Positions 11,854 to 22,426 of a DNA stretch of 64,000 nucleotides are shown one piece after another. The notes beneath the pieces are model-generated. The model saw nothing but the letters and a program-made list of their open reading frames with translations. It did no database searches and was not told the DNA's origin. Position numbers and translations under genes: made by a program. Location of the stretch: NCBI GenBank assembly GCA_973895155.1, contig OZ316892.1, forward strand, positions 10,292,001 through 10,356,000, read 5' to 3'. How positions within the stretch are numbered: the stretch's first letter is position 1; the number at the start of each line of letters is the position of its first letter. This DNA comes from Marsupella aquatica. Its lineage: Eukaryota; Marchantiophyta.

Positions 11854-14800
11854 TCACTCTAAGCGCCGGATAACTGACTCAGAAAACTTCTGTTGTCTGC
11901 GCACACAAACACATATGAAATGTCCATCAGCTAACCTGCACTGTACTGATTCACAAATTCTCCCAGTGGAAGAGACAAAATGAGGAGTTCCTAGCTATGT
12001 AGGTGTATAACCTTAGTCAATAAGAAGCGGACCTATCAAGTCAAATGATTACTTACTTTTTCTCAGTGAGCTTGATACTAGGCCTGTAGTACTTCAGGTA
12101 ACCATCCCAAGGAACTTTTTTGATTCCTGCTCTGTCCGCTATCAGGTCACGAACCCTGTTAAGAAAAACTTCAGTCGTCCACTCTTTACATAATATATTT
12201 TCATTTGCAAGCACTTCCATCGTGGTCAAGATTCCAGTGCCAGTATGTAAGCTGAAACTGATCTCAGTTGGCCACTGGAACTGAAATGAAACTTAATGGC
12301 AATTGACCACTCCAAGTATGAAATCATTGTGAAAGAAAGGTAGGTAATATGAGAGACGCACCTTTCAGCAAATTCAATGGGTGTTTCACCCTTTTGGAGG
12401 GTTTGAGGTTCAAGGTACCACACATCGCAAACCACCGCCCACGACGTCATGAGGCGTATCAAATGCATGGTGAATGATTGCCTGCCAAAACACATTGAGT
12501 AGGTTTCAAAAGACAATAATGACATTAACTCATGGGATTGTTGCTGTCGACGTCATAAACGAGGGTAAGTTCCAGAATCTCGCAATCATGAGAAGGCAGA
12601 CAACAGTCTTAACGATATCGTAAGCTCTCCTTTTCTAATGTTTCAATGGTCACCCTCCGTCGTCTCTGGAAATCCTCCCTAAAAAGTCCAAAAGGATTCC
12701 CTAAATCCGACTAACGTCACTTTCTTCTATCTAACATGAAAGAGCCTCTGGCAAGGAACCTCCGCGCGTGTACATTGTACTACTAGAGACTATTGTAAAC
12801 CACGAGAGCATATGCACGCTCTTAGAATCAAGAGCATGGATTGGGGTCCCTTATAACATTAAACAAACTTATATTCCAGCGGAAGCCCTGAACATATCAA
12901 TCAATCAATATCTATATACACATCCATATAAACAAAATTGAGCCCTGAGAGGGCTAGTAGAACATCACAGAGAAAGGGAAAATACTGAAGACCGGGGGAA
13001 CTCTACGACGTCGATATGGAGAGCATACTTCTTGCTGTTCCAGAAAGCATCAACAAAAATCTTGTTGTACTTAATGGCAATCGGACACACTGTGCAGTCG
13101 AGTTCAAAAGCACCCTGACACAAGCACAAGTATGTTAAAACCGTCGCAGAAATACAGATACAACAGTACAGCAGCCATCAAAGTAAGAAGCCTAGATGAA
13201 GTGACATGCCGATATACCTTCTTGAACATCACCGTGTACTCGTTGTTGACGCATGTTCCTTCTGGGAAAACAAGCAATGGATTGCTTTTAGGATTTTCAA
13301 CGTGGTGCTTGAGCCTGAAAGATCCATGAGCCATGCAAAGATATCAGCATTATACATGACCCTTTGCACCTTGAAGGAAGGGTAAAAACTGGAGCAGGGA
13401 ACTATCCAAAATAGTTACTTTGTTGTCAGGAAAGCATAATCGAGTAAGACCAGCAAGGGCTGGAAAGCAAAAATGACAACTAGACGTGTCGTCCTAATGA
13501 ACCAGTCTTCAACTTACTTCTGAGCCACAATCATCCGGTCTTTAGATTCTGTGCGGTTGAACCAAATACACCCCAAGCTTTCCAAGACAGTACTCTGAAG
13601 CAGCCCTGAGAGGATCAGTTCAAATTTTAGCATGCTATCGTAAAATAGTTTGGAGCTGAATGGATAAGACGATATGGAAACAGAGAGCAAAGTGTCTTCA
13701 GCCTCAACAGCATCTCAGGTGACTTACCAACCCATCCAGGATGCTTTTGCATAATCACTGCAAATGCAGTCATTTGCTCCAAAATAATAAAATCAATCAT
13801 GGACGTATGATTTGCCACAAAAACCTGGAGGCCAACAGAAACTAGATATAAGTCAATGAACATCTGCCAGCTCAATCAAACACCCAATCAGTTTCAATAA
13901 TCCATACCTTCATTCCAATACGTTAATGAAGATCAGGGGCATGCAGGCACCTTCATTCTGTATTGACATTATCTTTTTCTATAAGACAGATCGAGAATCA
14001 CAGGGCTCACCTGCTTGGCACGCCGACTGGGTTTGGGTCCGTGATACCGAACGACCCCAGTCCATGAGGCAACAAACACACTACAGATGAACTCCACCAA
14101 ACCCCGCTGTTGTCCACATCCAAAGAATGGAACAAACCAGGTAAGAAGAAAAATAGACTTAGCCCCGAACAGTTCGGACACGAGCAACCTAAAAGGTTTG
14201 AAAATTACAAGAGGCTTCGTTCTTTTATACAGAATTCTTGAAAGCTGACACCACCCTATCATGGGGCCAGGAACTCGGCCTCAAGAATTTATGGCCTTAG
14301 CAACGAGCACATGCATCAGACATGGCCTTCTTACAGAACCCACTTGCTCATCCCTACTCTGTCTAATAACCTGTGGTTTCGTCATATAACCCACCTCGAG
14401 CTTTTGCCGGAGCTCGTCGTGCTTCGTCATCCCAAAATGGACTGGAAGAAACAGTCCTAGGAAAATAATCCATCCTACAATAAGGAGAACCAGCCTGCAA
14501 CACCCAACCAGTGAAAGGCTTGAGAAGTAACACCGGAGTTCGGCAACGCTACACCTATTCTTGTGGTCCGGAGTAAAGAAGAGTTGTGCATGCATCGAAT
14601 AAACCAGTCAGAGAGGGGCATCTTATAAATGTACCTAATAGGAAACAAAATTCCGTATCGTATAATGACTCCACATATCCAGAGTGGGAATAGGTACATA
14701 TTCCAGTTCCATGGCTCTGGAGCATTGGACTTGAAGCACCTTGTGAAAGAGTCCTGTCACATAAATGAAGGATATGAAGTCAACAGCCTACATAATTGTC

Positions 14801-15856
14801 AGCAAGAAACTGGCAGTTAGAATCGAGGAGAAAGAAAGAGCGTGCATGCTAGAAGATGCTGTGTAAAACGTGTCATTATAGAACTATCATGATCTATTAA
14901 CCAGCATAAAAGACACTAAGCGGAATTAAAGAGCTTACGTCTATGATGGCACTTGCGGCCTCATTCAATGTAGGAGAAATGTCCAAAAGATCACGTCTGG
15001 TTGCCGTCAAGGAGAATGGACCATAATAGAGTATTAACTTACTTTAATCCACCCATGGAAGAAAGAGCATTCACACTAATCAGAAAATAGCTTGAGACCC
15101 AGTATGTATCGAAGCTCATGAAACAGAAATTGAAGCCAAACGAAATAAGACACCAGGAGCAAAAGTCAGATAGCATCACCCTGAAAAATCTTGACAATTT
15201 CGAATCATATTAAAGAATAGCTGAAGCTATCAAAAGAAACGTTTAACTGAGAATTCTGAACCAGCGAGGGAAACCCCAGCTCAAAAGGATCATCTCACAT
15301 ATTTACGTGCGTATGATACTTCTTCCTCGTTCAATTATTCTAACGATGATGTTCTCCATATTATCTGCTTCACATGATCTTTGGATAATAATACTAAAGG
15401 ACCTTAACTGATCAATCTCCTTAATTGTGTCCGGTCTTCTAGACCTACACTGAGATGTGGAGCTCTGTCGATACAGTTCCGAGCTGAGAGCCGAGAATTC
15501 AGAGCATCACGTCTCTTTTGATAAATTGAATACAAAGGACTGAATAAATTGATGTTGGATTCGCTTTACGAAAATACAGACCTTGCTATGACACCCAAGA
15601 CCACGTATGGCCTAAATCTGAGGAAAATGAAGAACACAGACGCCATCATCATGCACTGGACAGCACAAAGCCAGAGCAAAGCACAGCAAGGAACACGATA
15701 AAACGGATACAGGAGTATTTTCTCATCTGTTTTGATCTCCAAACGGCCCGAGTCGACGAACAAGTCTTCAGCATGCCGCTGGTACAAATTGATTTCAGAC
15801 AACGACGGTCTGAACAGAGACGCGTCTCGCTCTTCTCCAACCGGGCTGTCAGCCAT
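11854..15856 (-). CDS. GPAT9: Glycerol-3-phosphate acyltransferase, GPAT9 type (13 exons)
   Basis: This ER membrane enzyme transfers an acyl group from acyl-CoA to the sn-1 position of glycerol-3-phosphate, the first step of membrane lipid and triacylglycerol synthesis. Exons, all with GT-AG borders, are 15856-15582, 15180-15043, 14996-14939, 14753-14635, 14494-14395, 14106-14011, 13824-13728, 13605-13518, 13314-13218, 13114-13029, 12481-12362, 12155-12057 and 11896-11854. They sum to 1,416 nt, an exact 471-residue frame ending RRLE-stop. PlsC-family motifs are present: NHTSMID (H268, D273), GCIWFNRTESKDR, FPEGTCVNN (340-348) and VCPIAIKYN. The segment DLLDISPTLNEAASAIIDDS onward follows GPAT9 closely. 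Exons 1-2 (about residues 1-137) are unusual: instead of the short hydrophilic N-terminus of angiosperm GPAT9 they encode two or three hydrophobic segments, making the protein about 95 residues longer than the ~376-residue Arabidopsis form. No defects are seen. Confidence 0.93.
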
Positions 15857-15951
15857 CCCTTACCAGTCAATTCATTCTCCGTCTGCTGCTCTACCCCCTC
15901 CGCCTCCTCCCCTCTTTTCAACTCAGCCACAGAATCAACGAATCCTGCCAA

Positions 15952-16086
15952 GATATTGCAGATCAAATCAACCTCTCTCAGTCAATCAATCCACCAGTGC
16001 TACAGCCAGTCCAACTAACATATTGCAGATCAAATCAACCTTTCTCAGTCAATCAATCCACCACTGCTACAGCCAGTCCAACGGTA
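15952..16086. repeat. 67-bp tandem duplication in the GPAT9 5' region
   Basis: ATATTGCAGATCAAATCAAC begins at about 15,953 and again at 16,020, and each copy ends with CTACAGCCAGTCCAAC. On the minus strand this is 100-230 bp upstream of the GPAT9 start codon, so it lies in the 5' leader or core promoter. The opposite strand is open (15732-16205) only because the region is Ser/Pro-codon rich. Confidence 0.85.
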
Positions 16087-16389
16087 CCGTAAGAAACACA
16101 TGGTACTCTTCTTTCTCCACCATCTCACCCGTTTTCGAACCCCCGCCCCCCGCACTAAGCTTGAGCTTGACCTCTTCTTCCACCCATAGCTCGCCCCGCC
16201 CCTAAATCATTCTCGTCTTGGAAAGAACGCCACTCTCTTGATTCGATCAGTCTCCGGGTGGAATTGGAATGGAATGGAAGGGAAGGGAAGGGAAGAAGAA
16301 TGCAAAAATGGACGAAGCAAAATGATCGAGCGAAAGACGGAAATGGGGTTCTACAACTGGAATCTCTCCTTGGACATACAGGAACCAGA

Positions 16390-17225
16390 GCCACAGCATC
16401 GAGGGGCCAAGGTAAAAGCGCCCCCAATCCCCCATTCGCCCCCTTTCAAGGGGCCCTCAAGAAGCAGTCCAGTTTGATTGGCTCCCATTCTCAGGGAGGC
16501 CCACTTTGCTCTGCCCAAGTGCCCTGCACCCCTCCTCCAAGTACAGTGCAATAGGGGGTCTCAAAGCTCCAAAGTTGATGATGATGTCTTTTGGTACACA
16601 AACAAATGGCTATAGCTTTTTCAAAGGGTTGTGTAAAAGTTTGTTTTTTTTCAAGCGCCCCCCTACAGTGACTTATGACCAATTTTCATGGCAAAAACCC
16701 CCCTACAGTGACTTATGACCAATTTTCATGGCAAAAAGTTATGTATTATGAATTTAGTGGGCCATAACTTTTTCTGTCCATAACCTTCACTATCAAGCTA
16801 AGGTATATCAAATTTTGAGGTTTGAGACCCCTTATTGTGTGATTTATGTAAAGGCCTATGTACTTGGAATATAAAGCTCCCATGGACACAAGGTTGGTTT
16901 TGTAACGCCCCATTTGCCCCCTTGCACGCCACCCTTGAGAGGCAGTCCAGTTTGATAGGTTGGCATTTTCAAGGAGGGACAGTTTGCTCTGCCTAGTTGC
17001 ACCTTGCTATAAGTTGCACCCCCTATAAATGCAAGATCTGGCTTATATAGCCCCCAATCCCCCATCTAACCCCTGTCAAGGAACACTCAAGTAGCAGTCC
17101 AGTGAGAGTCCAGTTTCATTGGTTTACATTTTTTGAGAGGTACAATGCGCTCTTCCTAAGTGCACCCTCCTGTAAGTGCAGTATCTGGTTTACAGCAAGC
17201 CCATTGTACAACGTAAAGCTCCTGT
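16390..17225. repeat. Three diverged ~150-bp units plus a 40-bp tandem duplication
   Basis: Units near 16,410-16,555, 16,890-17,040 and 17,045-17,215 share GCCCCCAATCCCCCAT or a variant, CAGTCCAGTTTGATNGG, and GCTCTGCC-T-A-GT-GCA. Inside the first spacer, CCCCCCTACAGTGACTTATG and the following 20 bases are duplicated head to tail with a 40-bp period (16,657-16,737). No gene is evident. The block ends about 60 bp before the MULE target duplication. Confidence 0.75.
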
Positions 17226-17284
17226 AGACACACACGTTAGTTAGTTAGTTAATGTTTGGTTTGTGTCTGTTGGGGTTTAGTGAG

Positions 17285-17355
17285 GGGTATGACTACCATG
17301 CGAGGAAACAGGAAAAAAAATGCTCGTAACAGGATTTTATTTGCTGTAAGAAGGT
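17285..17355 (+). repeat. Left terminal inverted repeat of the MULE
   Basis: The end begins GGGTATGACTACCATGCGAG. Its core ACCATGCGAGGAAACAGGA (17,295-17,313) matches the reverse complement of 34,448-34,466 at 18 of 19 positions. Farther in, ATGCTCGTAACA and TTTGCTGTAAGAAGG align with TTGCTAGCGACA and TTTGCTAGCGAGGG of the right end, suggesting the left end has lost the intact TCGCTAGC half-sites still present on the right. Confidence 0.85.
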
Positions 17356-17408
17356 TTTTTTTGGCAGAATGGGCCCTTTTTCTCTCATAACAAGGTTCAG
17401 ATGTCAAC

Positions 17409-17435
17409 CCGCTAGTAATAACTTGCCTCGCTAGC
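17409..17435. promoter_or_regulatory. Two direct half-sites, 19 bp apart, left end
   Basis: CCGCTAGT (17,409) and TCGCTAGC (17,428) start 19 bp apart. The right end has TCGCTAGC at 34,415 and 34,434, also 19 bp apart. This matched spacing at both ends suggests a protein-binding arrangement, such as a transposase or cargo-protein site. Confidence 0.55.
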
Positions 17436-17786
17436 CAAAAATGGCCGAGCAGTTTGTTTGGATTTATCAGAGAAGGTCCTGTAAGCTAAGCACAATTCAG
17501 GCAAACATTACTAACGGTCTGGAGTTCTACTTTTCATTTCCAACTAGGGGATCGACATGGGCAATCATACACATTAGACCACCCCACTACAAACATGATA
17601 TTACACCTTATGACGGGAAAATAACCTCGTCATTCATAGTCTGATACAATCACACCTCATTCAATAATGTAATATGATTCAGGCATCCTATTTAGTATGC
17701 ACAAGGAAAAACAACAAGAGTGTTTCTCTGAATAACCACCATTTGTTCAAATAATACACTATAAATGAACTCTTTTAAAAATGAAG

Positions 17787-17804
17787 GCTAGCGACCTCGC
17801 TAGC
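17787..17804. promoter_or_regulatory. 18-bp palindrome, perfect copy
   Basis: GCTAGCGACCTCGCTAGC has 8-bp arms around a 2-base centre. It lies about 310 bp downstream of the transposase stop codon, in the left non-coding region. Confidence 0.75.
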
Positions 17805-18116
17805 AAAAAAACAACCAACATATGGTATTTTTGTATATGCTTGAAAAGAACATTCCTTTATTAATGGAAATATCTATGCTCACAACTTAGAAACAAAATA
17901 TTCTACTCCTTATGGTCATGATATCATGGTCAAAATATCTCACCCTCTGAGAAATCTAAATTAATTAAAACAAAATCCAACTTACTTCTCACTTAAAAAC
18001 AAAACTCTTTCCAAAGAGGACCTGTCCATCTCAAACCTCAATTGCCCGTTGAGTAAGATTGGAAATTTCAGCTATGGTTAAAATAGGCTGCTTAACAATA
18101 TCATCACTATCCAAGT

Positions 18117-20860
18117 TCAAATTAAACGGTAAACATTCTTAAAAACCCAAAGAATATGTTTGCAAGACATATAAGGTTTTCCATGCAAATGCCTCTTGAA
18201 GAAATCTGGACAGGAACAACAAGGAAAAGAGCACAACTGAATCCAATATTTACTCGACTTACTTGGATTGTTTTCATGAGTAGCAATCAAAAACTGTGAT
18301 CCCCATCCGTTTCCTTGGATGACTTTCTCAGAAGCTACGACCCTCATTTGTTCGTCATTTGCAGCCTGAATCCTTTTCAAGAGTTCTCCTGTGAAGTTGA
18401 AACGTTGTCGAGTACCTTTTCCATTCCGTGTCTTCATTCGTCTATTTGGGTAGGTTACATCAACCTTCTCTGGAAAAGAGTTCACGTCAATGCGAAGTTC
18501 CACCCGGTAATTTGGAGGAGAAACAATGCCATCTGGTTGGCAGTCCATGTAGTAGAGACCCTCAATTTGAAAACCCATCTGAATCAAGAAGTTGATTTCA
18601 GGAGGTGTCAACCCTGTCCCTCGATGAACTTTCAGAGATTCAGGAACTAAAGGAAGTTGGGAAATCGACTTGCGACCCCTTGTTTTGTGATAGATATTGT
18701 TTGGACAGAAGTACAGAAGTTGAGTGTGCAGCGAAGTGATTCTCAAACCGTGGATGGCAACCCCAACAACACCGCATGATCTTTTGTGATACCCGACTTC
18801 CTTGATGAAGTTCCTACACTCGTCTCTTCCAGAAATGGTTCGATCCATAGACCCATTGCAGACTGGACCATTTCCGTTTCCACACCTCTGGAAGTGCCAA
18901 GTCCCAAATGGTATGTCTACTTCATGTACAGCTGGTATTCACCGAGGTGGAATATGAATCGGTTCCCCTGTACCAAGAGGAGATACAGCTTCTTCATGCA
19001 ACGGCCTTGGAATTTCTTGAGTGTCATCAATCGACATATCAGTGCCATTTTCTTCATTATCAGAAAGAAGGATCACAACGGATGGGTCCGAAACAACTTC
19101 TGGACCTCTAGACGACATTGAGTGATGGAGTATTCCGGAAGTTTCCAAAACATCTTGCTTATCTTCCACCACTTTCACACTTCCAAAATCCGAATATAGA
19201 TTTCTAGGATGTACCCCCCTGGTCACTGCCTCGGTTCGCATTACCCTATCATGTCGATGAGAGTCTTCAGCACCAATTCTTGCCGAAGCAGGACCTTTTC
19301 GCTTTCCAGACTTTGTGCAAAGATCCCCGTGAAGTGGTTGGGTACAATGGAAATCGTACTTTGGAGATGACTAAAGCAAAAGATTTGATGCTTTCTCGAA
19401 AGCATCAAGAGATCCAAGAGTATCTGCATTCCGATATGCAAGTTCAAAAATGGTTGGTCCATGTCCCCTGTGACATCCCTAAATGTACGCAGCAAACACA
19501 GCAATCTGTTCACCAGCTCAATTTTGATCCAATTCACAAGCTTCCAACAATCCGATCTTCCTCTTCATTTGACAGGCTCTCATTGACGCATGTACAGATT
19601 CTGCTCCAGTACAATTTGGCATCAATGCTGACTCCTTTGTTGTTTGAGTCTGAAATCCAATACAAAAACAACATAAGATTGTGTATCATGATGAAAGGGC
19701 CACAAACATAAACTCCCACTTAACCAGAATGCTAGCGACCTCGCTAGCCAACTCAAGTGGTTTACTTCACTTACCAGTCTGAAGTAGTTTCCCCACTATC
19801 GCCAACGAACAACCCACTAGGCAATCCAGCCTTGCAAAGCCCTCAATTTACCATGATGACAATTCCCAGATTTCCACCACTCTTGAATCTCGTTTGCCAC
19901 TCTGTATGCCTCAACATATGTTGGAGCATTCCAAAATTTCTCCCACATCTTGTAATGCTCTGAATGTTTCCCGTCACGAATTCCCTCCAATGTATGACGT
20001 CTCAGAGACTGAGACAAATGGAATGCATCACTATGTTCTCTTTCTGGGAACCGGACACCATCAAAGAAAACATTTCTCACAGCAATCCATCCAGCTTCAG
20101 CATTGTCAGCCATAAAACCTGTTATCTCTACCTCACTAATACCATTCTCAGCAGCAACCTCCAACATTAAACGCCATGCAGTTTCCAAAGAGTCAGCATC
20201 CTCAGCTTTCAATTCACAAGTGAATATTGTACAAAGAGCACGGTAAGTGTGATCATAAACATGAGCACTGAAAGTGAGCCAACCTGTTGTTATCCTATGC
20301 ATCACGTCAAAACTCACCCATGCCCCCTCTAAAGTTCCTCCTCTTTGCATGCGACGGAGAATGTCAACACCTGAACCTGGACCCTTGGTACTCATCTTGA
20401 ACACATGAGCCCGGATGGACTTCCCAGCCTGTCCAGGGAACATGAACCTCTGAAGGAATGGAAATCTCACACGCGTTTGCATCTCACGAAGTGAATCCAA
20501 CTCACCTTTCTTGGGATTTCCTATCTTAACACTTCGAAAAATTGCATGGAACTTTGTCGGCGATGACACAACTTTCATTGAATTCCACAATTCAACCTCC
20601 TCTTCTTTTGAAAGATCTTGGCATGACTCGGGATGCAAAAGCGATATCAATGTACCTATAGAAATGTTCTTCACCCTGGAGGGTGTTGCTAGTGGATGAG
20701 CTATCTGAACGCCTTGAATAACTTCTTCCGCTTTCTTCTTGGCAACTCGACACTTCCCCGTTCGAACTGGATGATCATGAAATCCCATATGCACAGCAAG
20801 TCGAGACATATGCTTTGATATATGTGAATCCAAGGCCGGTTTTGCGTACACATAAAACAT
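18117..20860 (-). pseudogene. MULE transposase (DDE plus SWIM zinc finger), main part
   Basis: This is the catalytic and C-terminal part of a Mutator-superfamily transposase, which cuts and re-inserts the element by acting on its TIRs. The first exon (20,860-19,775) carries candidate acidic residues in SFDVMHRI and GFMADNAEAGW. A 125-bp intron (19,774-19,650; GTAAGT to TTTCAG) keeps frame into exon 2, which has the third acidic residue in CTGAESVHASMR. A SWIM finger of the form C-x-C-x(n)-C-x-H lies near the end (CSCPDFFKRHL through SCKH), and the frame stops at 18,117. Six in-frame nonsense codons break it: TAG at 19,817, 19,796, 19,479 and 19,371; TGA at 19,518 and 18,939. The 5' part is separated by the gypsy block. 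No active protein is expected from this copy. Confidence 0.82.
19731..19748. promoter_or_regulatory. 18-bp palindrome in the transposase intron
   Basis: GCTAGCGACCTCGCTAGC is identical to the 17,787 copy and lies entirely inside the 125-bp intron of the transposase gene. Confidence 0.75.
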
Positions 20861-21250
20861 CTTTCATGACTTGTTGGACCAAGGAGTGGTCGTCTTTATT
20901 GACGACATGAGAAGTTGCTCAGAGAAGTGTTCTCTTGCCTTCGTAAGGCTCGTCTCTTTGCTAAACCTAGCAAGTGCGAGTTTGCGATGAACGAGATTCA
21001 ATGGCCATACCTTTACCCGAAGGGGATTACGCCTAGTCAGGACAAGCTTAAAGAGATCAAAGAATGGGAGCGTCCATCCAATGTAAGGCACGTTAGAGCC
21101 TTCTTGGGGTTTACGGGGTTCTATCAGAGATACATGAAAGACTGCAAGGATCGCAAGGCCCCTAAATGCGCTAATGTTGAAAAAAAAGTGTTTGTGTGGA
21201 CACAGGATTGCGAGTTAGCATTCTTAGAACTCAAGCGGCTAATGATAATG
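20859..21250 (+). pseudogene. Chromovirus reverse transcriptase fragment (duplicate of 38,377-38,804)
   Basis: Nearly identical to 38,377-38,804, covering the catalytic VVFIDD region to KRLMIM. Relative to that copy it lacks 31 bp after the FIDD codons (flanked by an ACAT microhomology) and 5 bp at FLGH, so it is frameshifted. It ends in TAATG, the same 5 bases that precede the LTR at 38,805. Confidence 0.85.
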
Positions 21251-22312
21251 TGTGACACGGGTAACGTGTCACTTGACCGAACCCAGGTCGTAGATTAGGA
21301 CTTCTACGGTCATTAGGACCGTAGCTGTAGTGTAGAATAGCACGTATAGCCGTCTGTTGCCATTATGATTAGATTAGGAGTAGGTTAAGCTGATCGAATC
21401 ATTACGAGTTCAGGAAGGGGATTATTACGCACGACCGAGGTACGGTGGCGGCAGCGGAGTAAAAATCAGCTAGAAGAATCACGCTTGGACCGAGGCGCCG
21501 ACTTCAGCTCGCTATCAATAACCAAAATGGCCTGGCCTTCTCACGCTCGGGCTCATCCTGGCACCTTCATAAGAGAGGAGCCGATGGTGCTGCGGGCCAT
21601 TTGCTCATGTCTACCTTTCTTTGAATTCGCGGACGTTGCCACCCACTCGCCCTGCTGATCGAATCGAGTCGACCTTTACAAGGAGATTATCGAGGGAGAA
21701 GGCTTAGTTATCTCAGCAGAGGGAAGGTGAGGCACGGGGAGTCCCGGCCTGAGCAGGGTCAGAGTGCACCAAGGAGTGAGAGCCAGAGTCGAGCTTGTTG
21801 GGCAAGTGCGAGGCAGGGCCTCGTAGAGACTGGGCATCGACTGCCGTTGGGCATGCTGACCCCCTTTGAAGTCGAGTCAACCATGTAAACTGATGCTCCA
21901 CTGAGTAAATGTAGTCTTTTCCCCCTAATGTTTCTGCAAGTAACTGGTGTTGTGTGTATGCTTTGTCTGGGTAAAGGCGCCATTTTAAGGGACGTACAGG
22001 GTGCGGACTAATGGTAGGGATTGCCACTCATTGTATGTCACAAGGTCCTGTCGTGTCGATGGCTTGAAAGGCCCCAAGCCGGGAGTTAGTCCGAGTCACT
22101 AACTGAGGGAATATTCCAGCGGTGGAAAACAAATATACCTATGACTAGTACGAATTATTCAGGTGTTATACCGGTAAGTATATCGACTTAGCCCGACTTA
22201 GGGCTAATTGAGGTCACTACACACCTCCTTGCCCGAACCCTCACCCTTACTGGTGGTCGAGGTCGCACCATGGCACTAAACTGGATTTAAGGCCCAGGTT
22301 AGCGCCGCGACA
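21251..22312 (+). mobile_element. 1.06-kb LTR (probable 5' LTR of gypsy element A)
   Basis: It begins TGTGACACGGGTAACGTGTC, where GTGACAC and GTGTCAC form a 7-bp inverted repeat, and ends GCGACA, the canonical TG...CA. It differs from the copy at 38,805-39,866 by roughly 1%, mostly transitions. On its right lies a primer-binding-like TGGCGC motif and gag, which identifies it as a 5' LTR. Compared with the 3.85-kb relatives it lacks ~2.8 kb, including their TATA-like box. Confidence 0.8.
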
Positions 22313-22329
22313 TACGGCGACCGGTTTTT

Positions 22330-22349
22330 TGGCGCTAGATGGAGGGGGC
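22330..22349 (+). promoter_or_regulatory. Primer-binding-site-like motif of element A
   Basis: TGGCGCTAGATGGAGGGGGC follows the LTR by 17 bp. Plant Tat/Athila-type gypsy elements typically have TGGCGC-starting primer-binding sites in this position. The cognate tRNA was not identified. Confidence 0.5.
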
Positions 22350-22426
22350 ACTCATTTTGCCTTACCAGTGGAGCCGTGTAGTGAGCTAGTAACTTTTGAT
22401 TTTGTACTCGACGTGTAGGAAGGGGC

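Larger units (their letters stand above)
17356..18116. other. MULE left subterminal region
   Basis: AT-rich non-coding DNA between the left TIR and the transposase stop codon. It holds a pair of direct half-sites (17,409-17,435) and one perfect 18-bp palindrome (17,787-17,804). A 67-codon plus-strand frame (17441-17644) has no recognisable content. Confidence 0.6.

Noticed and set aside
15732-16205. 157-codon plus-strand Ser/Pro-rich ORF
   Set aside because: It overlaps GPAT9 exon 1 and its duplicated 5' leader on the opposite strand; low-complexity composition, no domain.
16258-16300. GGAAGGGAAGGGAAGGG-type run as a polypurine tract
   Set aside because: No adjacent LTR; more simply a simple-sequence stretch upstream of GPAT9.
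19280-19711. 143-codon plus-strand ORF
   Set aside because: It is antisense to the transposase exon that carries CTGAESVHASMR; the minus-strand frame explains the sequence.
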